Part shown: in pieces, positions 30,841 to 36,326 of the stretch | Numbering within the stretch: position 1 is the first letter of the stretch | Layout: the number at the start of each line of letters is the position of its first letter | Assembly (NCBI GenBank): GCA_964649195.1 | Contig: CAZYPK010000035.1 | Location: forward strand, 1-36,326 | Origin: JTS-RE9 sp964649195 | Lineage (GTDB): Bacteria > Planctomycetota > Phycisphaerae > Phycisphaerales > Phycisphaeraceae | Direction: 5' to 3' | Length of the DNA stretch: 36,326 bases | Made by a program: the position numbers and the translations under genes | The notes under the pieces: generated by a model | Database searches by the model: none | Seen by the model: the letters and a program-made list of their open reading frames with translations, nothing else | Told to the model about the DNA's origin: nothing

Positions 30841-32700
30841 TTATTTCCGCACCCTGATCATGACCAGCGTGGTGTCGTCGGTGCGTTCGTTGAGGCCGGC
30901 GAAGCGGCGCATTTCCCAGAGGACGTGGCTCAGGGCGTCGTGGGCGCCGGTGGATTCGCGGGCGGCGAGCATGGCGTCGAGGATGCGCTGGCGGCCGAAG
31001 CGCTGCTTGTCGAAGTTCTGGGCGTCGCACAGGCCATCGGTGAACAGCAGGAGCATGTCGCCGGGCTTGAGATCGACGATGCCTTTTTCGTAAGGCTGAC
31101 CGCCGTCGATGCCGACGATCATGCCGCCGGCCTCGAGTTTTTCGAATTTGCCGTTGCGAAGCAGCAGGGGGGCTTCGTGGCCGGCGTTGCAGTAGGTCAG
31201 GCGTCTGCTTGCGGGGTCGAGCACGCCGTAGAAGAGCGTGGCGAATTCGTTGTCGAGCGTGTCGCGGGAGAGGGCGACATTCACCCGGCGGATGATCTCA
31301 TCGATGTTGTAGAGGTCCTGGGCATAGGCCCGCAGCGAGGCGCGGACGCTGGCCATGAGCAGGCTGGCGGCGACGCCCTTGCCCACCACGTCGCCCAGGG
31401 CGATGCCCAGGTTGCCGTTGAGGCTGATGAAGTCGTAGAAGTCGCCGCCCAGTTCGGCGCTGGGCACGTAGCGGGCGGCGATGTCGAAGCCGGAGAGCCG
31501 GGGCACATCACCCGGCAGCATGCGTTTTTGCACATCGGCTGCCAGTCGCACCTGCCGCTGGACGCGCTCGGCATCGCGGCGCATGCCGTCGAGCTTCGCG
31601 TTCTGGATGGCGGTGGAAAGCAGTTGCGAAATGGCGCGCAGCAGATTGATTTCAAAGCGGGTGAACTTTCGTGGCTCACCGGTGAAAACCTGGATCGTGC
31701 CGATCGCCCGGCCCTGGTAGAGCATGCCGGTGCAGAGCATGGAGACCAGGCCTTCATCGCGGGCGTACTGCGGATAGAGGATGCGCGTGTCGCTGGTGAC
31801 ATCCTCCACCACCACCACTTCACCGGCCAGCGACTTGCGGAAGACCACGCTCTTGTCGGCGATGATCGGGCCTTTATGAATGTAGTGCGGGCTCAGGCCG
31901 TAGGTCGCGCGGGCGACGAGCGATCGTCCGGCGTCATCGAGCAGGCGGATGGAGACGGCCTTGACTTTCATGACCTCCGCCGCGGCCTGCACGGCGGTGT
32001 CGAGCACGTGCTGAAGATTGCGATGGCCGGCCAGGACGGTGCTCAGCTTGTAGAGCGCGGCCAGTTCATCGACGCGGCGGCGGAGCTGGAAGTCGCCGTA
32101 GCACAGCCGGGCGATGCTGTTGGCCAGCAGGTAGAGAAACTGAAGGCTGGCCGCCTTGCTGGGGCCGCATTCGCGCTGGGCGCATTGAACGAGGTTGTCC
32201 ACCTCCTCGGCGGGCACGCCGAGGCTGATGGCGAGCTTTTCCAGTTGCACGCGCGTTGGTGCAGAGGCGTCGGCCTTGGAGGTGGCGACGGTGATCGAGC
32301 CGAGCACCTGGCCCTCGACGACGATGGGCGCGACGTAGCCGCCGCTGCCGTTCTCGAGGGTGGGCAGATCATCGGTGAGCAGAAAGTCGAGCACGCGATC
32401 GCTCTTGAGCCGACGGTTGGCATCGGTCGGCTGCGTGACGGGCCGGCCATCGGCATCGAGGAAGAGGGTGGAAAACTGCGTCAGGGCGGTGAAGCTGTCC
32501 TGCACCTCCTGAAGCGTTTCGATATCCATGAAGTCGGTCAGGCTCAGCCGCGGCGGAGCTTCGTGGTCCCGCGCGCCATCGGAGCCGGCGGCTGCGCGCG
32601 ACACGGCGTCCGCGGATTCCTGTCCGTGGGGCGCCACCCCGGGAACCACATCTTCTTCACGAGGCAAGGTCGAATTCTCTGGCAAAATGGCGGACATCAT
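30841..32700 (-). CDS. PocR-GAF-SpoIIE protein phosphatase
   Basis: A signalling PP2C-type serine phosphatase (619 aa). Order: a variable N-terminus; a PocR-like ligand-binding domain (about 52-195; LTDFMDIETLQEVQDSFTALTQF and YVAPIVVEGQVLGSITV); a GAF domain (about 220-375; LYKLSTVLAGHRNLQHVLDTAV and GRAIGTIQVFTGEPRKFT); a linker helix; and SpoIIE/RsbU phosphatase (about 400-619; ARYVPSAELGGDFYDF, GIALGDVVGKGVAASLLMA, NAGHEAPLLL, LLLFTDGLCDAQN, DDTTLVMIRV). Metal-binding Asp residues are present. By family it would dephosphorylate an anti-sigma-antagonist; no such partner or kinase lies here. Start: ATG 32700 or 32697; the longer frame begins with TTG at 32721. Confidence 0.92.
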   Translation of the reverse strand: MMSAILPENSTLPREEDVVPGVAPHGQESADAVSRAAAGSDGARDHEAPPRLSLTDFMDIETLQEVQDSFTALTQFSTLFLDADGRPVTQPTDANRRLKSDRVLDFLLTDDLPTLENGSGGYVAPIVVEGQVLGSITVATSKADASAPTRVQLEKLAISLGVPAEEVDNLVQCAQRECGPSKAASLQFLYLLANSIARLCYGDFQLRRRVDELAALYKLSTVLAGHRNLQHVLDTAVQAAAEVMKVKAVSIRLLDDAGRSLVARATYGLSPHYIHKGPIIADKSVVFRKSLAGEVVVVEDVTSDTRILYPQYARDEGLVSMLCTGMLYQGRAIGTIQVFTGEPRKFTRFEINLLRAISQLLSTAIQNAKLDGMRRDAERVQRQVRLAADVQKRMLPGDVPRLSGFDIAARYVPSAELGGDFYDFISLNGNLGIALGDVVGKGVAASLLMASVRASLRAYAQDLYNIDEIIRRVNVALSRDTLDNEFATLFYGVLDPASRRLTYCNAGHEAPLLLRNGKFEKLEAGGMIVGIDGGQPYEKGIVDLKPGDMLLLFTDGLCDAQNFDKQRFGRQRILDAMLAARESTGAHDALSHVLWEMRRFAGLNERTDDTTLVMIRVRK

Positions 32701-33037
32701 CGTCTCAATCGGGCGACACAAACTTACCCCGACCCCCGGCCCCCGGAAGTTCCCCGGAGCGGTCCGTTGGAAACATTTCCAGACGGCTTTCTCCCGGTTC
32801 AGTCAGTCGGTCGTTCGCCCCTCCTTGGGTGCTTGCTGGCGTATCGGGGCGATCCATTCGCCTCCGTTCGCATCCGGGCAGGACGATCCGGCCGGTCGAT
32901 GCGGAACAGCGAAGCATAGCCGGGATTTGATCAAAAATCTTCGCGGGTGACATTTTGTGTTCATCTGCTGCGCGATCGGCGTCCCTTTCAGGCTGGATGC
33001 GTCCGCGACTCGTTGAGTCGCGGCTCTTGCACCGCAT
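32701..33037. other. Gap between SET and phosphatase genes
   Basis: 337 bp forming the leader of the phosphatase gene (both genes are on the minus strand). The only structure I see is the palindrome at 33003-33023, just after the SET stop codon, and a short CCCCCGG-rich tract (32731-32750). No clear promoter found. Confidence 0.5.
33003..33023. repeat. Palindrome CCGCGACTC-GTT-GAGTCGCGG
   Basis: Perfect 9-bp arms with a 3-nt loop, about 15 bp downstream of the SET-domain gene. Same architecture as the elements at 9148, 10296 and 24581. It might help end the SET transcript, but there is no U-tract. Confidence 0.85.
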
Positions 33038-33508
33038 TCAGGCACCCCTGAGATATCTCAATGCAATGGGTTCCAGTTTTTTTTGTTCCGCTTCGCTCAG
33101 GTCGCGGTAGCTGCGAATCTCGCCCCGGCAGGTGGCCGCGCCGCAGCGGCATTTCACCCGCCAGCCTGTTTCGTTCATCGAGGTGCTGTAGTCCCAGAGA
33201 ATCTCCTCGCCGGCGGCGATGTCGCGCAGGGCGAACATGCTCAATGTGCCTTGCGTGAAGCCGACGTTCGGCTCGCAACTGTGGTTCAGATAGTTGTCCG
33301 GCGAATCGTTCTCCATGTCCTGGCAGAGCCAAAGCCCCGGCCCGATCTGCATCGCCCGCATCTCGTCGGGCACGTGGGTCAGTTCCCGCTCGATGCCGCG
33401 ATGGGTGATCACCAGCGTGTTGCGCGGGATGGGAGCGGTGGCGAAGACGCCAAGGCCGTGGGCGCCGGAGTCGCGCAGTTCCAGGTGGGGAAAGTCAACG
33501 GGGTTCAT
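33038..33508 (-). CDS. SET domain protein-lysine methyltransferase-like protein
   Basis: A compact SET protein (156 aa): GLGVFATAPIPRNTLVI (18-34), NYLNHSCEPNVGF (72-84) and GEEILWDYS (100-108) supply the SAM and substrate site, including the pseudoknot and the active-site Tyr (Y107). A post-SET CRCGAATCRG (121-130) adds the cysteines for a zinc site with C78. Protein lysine methylation is likely; the target in a bacterium is unknown. The start at 33508 (MNPVDFPHLEL) is chosen because the longer frame to 33571 is only translation of repeat R2 (GPRPSGRGLSETQ). No Shine-Dalgarno sequence is seen, since R2 lies immediately upstream. Confidence 0.88.
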   Translation of the reverse strand: MNPVDFPHLELRDSGAHGLGVFATAPIPRNTLVITHRGIERELTHVPDEMRAMQIGPGLWLCQDMENDSPDNYLNHSCEPNVGFTQGTLSMFALRDIAAGEEILWDYSTSMNETGWRVKCRCGAATCRGEIRSYRDLSEAEQKKLEPIALRYLRGA

Positions 33509-33511
33509 AAT

Positions 33512-33692
33512 CTGAGTTTCGGATAAGCCCCGCCCGGAAGGACGCGGGCCAAGGGGCGCCCCGATGAACATTTTGTCAACGGTTTCAAGGAAGCGAGCCT
33601 GATTGGAAAATCGAGTTTTTGTTCGTGAACACGCTGTGGATCGCTCGCCCCTTGGCCCGCGCCCTTCCGGGCGGGGCTTATCCGAAACTCAG
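33512..33692. repeat. R2 inverted pair filling the tatC-SET gap
   Basis: Left arm 33512-33558 (CTGAGTTTCGGATAAGCCCC...) and right arm 33646-33692 are reverse complements at 46 of 47 positions, with an 87-nt interior. The element occupies nearly all of 33509-33694, leaving only a few bases to each gene. Related R2 ends are at 3555-3592, 16673-16700 and 16878-16900. Confidence 0.93.
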
Positions 33693-33694
33693 GT

Positions 33695-34930
33695 TCATAG
33701 GGTCGCCACTCGTCGGTCTTCCTCGGCATCCTCTTGGCCGTCGCTGTCGCCATCCGATTCCCATTCATCGTCGTCGTCGTCATCCCAATCGTCATCATCT
33801 TCCTCGCTGCGGGGGCGCTGGGTCAACTTCATCAGCAGCAGGCCCAGTTCGAAGAGAATGTAAAGCGGCATGGCCATGACGGTCATGCTCAGGGGATCGG
33901 ATGAAGGCGTGATGATGGCGCCCAGGCAGAAGCAGACGAAGAACATGTGCTTGCGGTAGGGGGTGATCATCTGCGCGGTGAGGATGCCGGTCCAGCCGAC
34001 GACCATCATGGCCACGGGCATCTGGAAGGCGACGACGATGCCCAGCGTCATGAAGAGAACGAAGTCGATGTACTGGGCCAGGTCGATCAGCGGGCTGACC
34101 AGCGAAGAGACCGCCAGGTAGGCCACGAGCGTCTTGCCATCGACCTGAATCTTCAGCGCGTTCTGTCTGCGATTGACCCAGACCTGCCCCGGCTGCGGAT
34201 TGACGGGATCGACATCCAGTTCCGGCACGCGGCCGGCCAGCGGCAGGAACTCCGGCTCAGGTGTTTCAACCGGTTTTTCGATCGGTGTCACAGGCGTTTC
34301 GATGCCGTCTTTCGTCGCACCATCTTTCAGCGTCCCATCTTTCTTCCCACCATCCTTCACTGCGTCATCAACGAGTTTCTCCTTCGGTTTCTCTTCCTTC
34401 TTGCCGGCAAGTTGTGAAACGGTGTCGCTGAGAAACTGGAGCGGGTCCTTGGATTGCCCGCCGGCCGGGCCGAAGCCGACGGCGAAGAAAAGCAGGAACG
34501 CCAGGGTCACGGGGAGCATGACGTAATACATGAACGCCACGCCGAGCATCATCATCAGCGTGCTGAAGGGCGCGAGGATGTAAACGACCTTGCGTTCGTG
34601 GTGATAAAGGCCTGCCTCGACGAACTTCCACATTTGATAAAGCACCCACGGCGCCGCGACGATCAGGGCGCCGATGAGGGAGATTTTGATGTAGATGAAG
34701 AAGCCCGCGGTGACGGTGGGGGTGATCGTCTGCGGCGAGAGGCCGGCGGCGATCTGGGCCCGCATCAGCGGTTCCGTCAGCCAGCCGATCACATCCTTGC
34801 CGTAGGCGAAGGTGAGGATGGCGGTGAGCAGCACGCCGAGCATCGCCTTGACCAGGCGCGAGCGCAGCTCTTCGAGGTGATCGCCGAAGCTCATGCGGTA
34901 TTCATCAGGATCAACAATCTTGGCGGCCAT
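33695..34930 (-). CDS. tatC: Twin-arginine translocase subunit TatC with large periplasmic insertion
   Basis: The receptor for twin-arginine signal peptides in the inner membrane (411 aa; usual length about 250). Family motifs: MSFGDHLEELRSRL (13-26), YQMWKFVEAGLYHHERK (98-114, with the conserved Glu), FQMPVA (302-307) and TPSSDPLSM (341-349). Six helices are visible. The added length is a 125-residue hydrophilic segment (about 152-276) between TM3 and TM4, in the second periplasmic loop, with KDG repeats and many Pro, Glu and Lys, plus a very acidic C-terminal tail (376-406: DDDDWDDDDDDEWESDGD). Start 34930 (MAAKIVDPDEY) has GGAG 8 nt upstream. No tatA/B gene nearby; queA lies upstream. Confidence 0.93.
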   Translation of the reverse strand: MAAKIVDPDEYRMSFGDHLEELRSRLVKAMLGVLLTAILTFAYGKDVIGWLTEPLMRAQIAAGLSPQTITPTVTAGFFIYIKISLIGALIVAAPWVLYQMWKFVEAGLYHHERKVVYILAPFSTLMMMLGVAFMYYVMLPVTLAFLLFFAVGFGPAGGQSKDPLQFLSDTVSQLAGKKEEKPKEKLVDDAVKDGGKKDGTLKDGATKDGIETPVTPIEKPVETPEPEFLPLAGRVPELDVDPVNPQPGQVWVNRRQNALKIQVDGKTLVAYLAVSSLVSPLIDLAQYIDFVLFMTLGIVVAFQMPVAMMVVGWTGILTAQMITPYRKHMFFVCFCLGAIITPSSDPLSMTVMAMPLYILFELGLLLMKLTQRPRSEEDDDDWDDDDDDEWESDGDSDGQEDAEEDRRVATL

Positions 34931-34985
34931 GGGAATCTCCGGGGAAGACACAGTCGCGTTGCGCGGGGTGCAACGCATCCGTGCG

Positions 34986-35003
34986 CCCGTCGCAGGCGAC
35001 GGG
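34986..35003. repeat. Palindrome in the tatC leader
   Basis: CCCGTCGC, loop AG, GCGACGGG: perfect 8-bp arms, 56-73 bp upstream of the tatC start. A TATACT hexamer (minus strand, 35010-35015) sits just before it as a possible -10 box, so the hairpin would be at the 5' end of the transcript. Confidence 0.6.
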
Positions 35004-35122
35004 GCGGACAGTATAGAACGAGGGCGATGCAGGTTTTGGTGGAGGGCGCTCCCGAGGTGGAGCCGGGCTTGATGCGGGCTCGTGGGCTGGACTTCCGCAG
35101 TCATTGTTGCACGGGGGCGGAG

Positions 35123-36235
35123 TCAAATCAAGAGCATCGCATCGCCGTAGGAATAGAAGCGGTACTCACTGGCGATGGCGATGCGGTACCACGCTTTGAG
35201 TCTGTCGATGCCCACGTGAGGCAGGGCGGCGACCAACGCCAGCAGCGTGGAATGCGGAAGATGGAAGTTGGTCATCATCGCATCGGCGAAACGGAAGGGG
35301 GGTTCTGCCGTGCTTTCGTTTGCTTCATCGCGCGGATGGATGAGCAATCGCGTTTCGCCTTCGTAGCCTTGTCCGCGCAGCGTCGCATTCATTTCCACAG
35401 GCAGACTCTCCAAGGCCCGCACGCTCGTGGTGCCCACCGGCACGATGCGGCCGCCTGCGGCGCGGGTCGCTTCGAGCAGCTCGATCGTCCTTGCAGGCAC
35501 GCTGATCCACTCGCTGTGCATCGCGTGATCCTCCACCCGCTCGGTGCGGATCGAGGCGAAGGTGCCCAGCCCGACATGCAGCGTGACGAACGCCTGCCGG
35601 ACACCCATGTCGCGTAGCTTCGCAAGCAGATCGTCAGTGAAATGCAGCCCGGCAGTGGGCGCCGCCACCGATCCCGGCTCGCGGGCATAGACGGTGTTGT
35701 ACCGCTGAAGATCGCCCGGCGTGATGCCCGCCTGTTTCCGCCTTTTTCGCTGGGCGACGATGTAGGGCGGCAGCGGCACGGTGCCGATGCGGGTGAGCAG
35801 GGCGATCGTCGATTCCCCGCCATGCAGCCTTGCGATCCACAATCCGCCGTCCTGCTTTTCAAGCAGTTCGAGGCTGGCATCACCGGCAAGCTGAATCACT
35901 TCACCCACGCGCAGTCTGCCGCCTGATTCGAGCATCACTTCCCAGAGCCGTTCATCGCCGGTCTGCGATCGCACGTACAAGCCGCGGATGTGACCTCCCG
36001 TGCCGGACCGTTTGGCTTCGAAATGGGCGGGCAGCACGCGCGACTGATTGAAGATGATCAGATCGCCGGCACGAAGCAGATTCGCCGATTCATCCCCCAG
36101 ATCGCGCACCTGCCGATGCTCGATGCGATCCTCCGACCGGCGAATGACCATGAGCCTGGCGCTGTCGCGCGGCTCGGCAGGCGTGGTCGCAATCAGATGC
36201 GGAGGCAGGTCATATTCCAGATTGCGGGTGAGCAT
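35123..36235 (-). CDS. queA: tRNA preQ1(34) S-adenosylmethionine ribosyltransferase-isomerase
   Basis: Transfers and isomerises the ribose of S-adenosylmethionine onto 7-aminomethyl-7-deazaguanine in tRNA, giving epoxyqueuosine (queuosine pathway, cytoplasm). Length 370 aa, near the usual 340-360. Motifs: FDLP-type start YDLPPHLIATTPAEPRDSARLMV (8-30), DLIIFNQSRVLPAH, QRYNTVYAREPGSVAAPTAGLHF, VTLHVGLGTFASI, TTSVRALES, MMTNFHLPHSTLLALVAA and the C-terminal YRFYSYGDAMLL. Start ATG 36235; no strong ribosome-binding site. It ends 192 bp before tatC. No other que genes are present. Confidence 0.96.
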   Translation of the reverse strand: MLTRNLEYDLPPHLIATTPAEPRDSARLMVIRRSEDRIEHRQVRDLGDESANLLRAGDLIIFNQSRVLPAHFEAKRSGTGGHIRGLYVRSQTGDERLWEVMLESGGRLRVGEVIQLAGDASLELLEKQDGGLWIARLHGGESTIALLTRIGTVPLPPYIVAQRKRRKQAGITPGDLQRYNTVYAREPGSVAAPTAGLHFTDDLLAKLRDMGVRQAFVTLHVGLGTFASIRTERVEDHAMHSEWISVPARTIELLEATRAAGGRIVPVGTTSVRALESLPVEMNATLRGQGYEGETRLLIHPRDEANESTAEPPFRFADAMMTNFHLPHSTLLALVAALPHVGIDRLKAWYRIAIASEYRFYSYGDAMLLI

Positions 36236-36326
36236 CGGGACAGATTAACGAAAGGATCGAAATGAAAGTTTGGCTCATGTACCCGCCGTGGTGTCAAGCC
36301 CGATGGCGAGGGCCGCCGAGCCGTCG
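36236..36326. other. Upstream region of queA
   Basis: 91 bp to the window edge. On the minus strand a perfect TTGACA (36292-36297 complement) lies about 57 bp before the queA start, but no matching -10 is found at the right distance. Nothing else is recognised. Confidence 0.3.

Noticed and set aside
33509..33571. Longer start for the SET-domain gene
   Set aside because: Residues GPRPSGRGLSETQ are the translation of repeat R2, which is noncoding elsewhere in the window.

Overview
The window (about 36.3 kb, GC-rich, no RNA genes seen) looks like chromosomal DNA of a planctomycete, perhaps of the Phycisphaerae. This is inferred from a PEP-CTERM surface protein, a calpain-like protease with a LEPR-XLL-like N-terminus (SLEARCYMSA), a small membrane protein with the CxxCGYDLxG...CPxCG ribbon common in that phylum, and a divergent Nramp protein with a soluble insertion. 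I ran no database search.

Layout. 1-3552: end of a complex I operon (nuoM, nuoN). 3940-5202: exported PEP-CTERM protein. 5302-7119 (-): Nramp-like transporter, divergent from a GNAT acetyltransferase (7290-7817). 8060-11594 (-): overlapping operon oleC-oleD-phosphopantetheinyl transferase. 11943-14012 (-): secreted calpain-like protease. 14581-18692 (+): single genes for a YggS-family protein without its PLP lysine, a sugar-binding lipoprotein, a nucleotidyltransferase-HD protein and a glycine-rich RRM protein with a clear terminator. 18903-30241: surface glycan locus. Its left arm (-) is FkbM methyltransferase, GT-C glycosyltransferase and SAM methyltransferase. Its right arm (+) is a Wzm/Wzt-type ABC exporter, a methyltransferase, three GT4 glycosyltransferases and a polytopic GT-C-like protein. 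30322-36235: zinc-ribbon membrane protein (+), then on the minus strand queA, tatC, a SET-domain protein and a PocR-GAF-SpoIIE phosphatase.

The glycan locus reads as one pathway: GT4 enzymes build a lipid-linked chain in the cytoplasm, the ABC pair exports it (Wzt carries an extra C-terminal domain that may recognise the chain), methyltransferases modify it, and GT-C proteins act outside. oleC and oleD belong to head-to-head hydrocarbon (olefin) synthesis, but oleA and oleB are not in the window.

The most unusual signal is between and inside the genes. At least ten tracts are tandem arrays with the same 7-bp period but unrelated unit sequences (ACCCGAC, TTCCGAG/AACTCAG, GRGACAG, TTCAGCC, AATACTT and others). 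They often sit as inverted pairs that could fold into long hairpins, and one encodes the C-terminus of NuoN. Alongside are MITE-like inverted-repeat elements filling gaps (two ~215-bp copies; three full and one partial ~117-bp copies; a 47-bp inverted pair filling the tatC-SET gap), and short perfect palindromes with 7- to 14-bp arms and 0- to 5-nt loops. Several palindromes lie inside oleC, oleD and a glycosyltransferase without breaking the frame.
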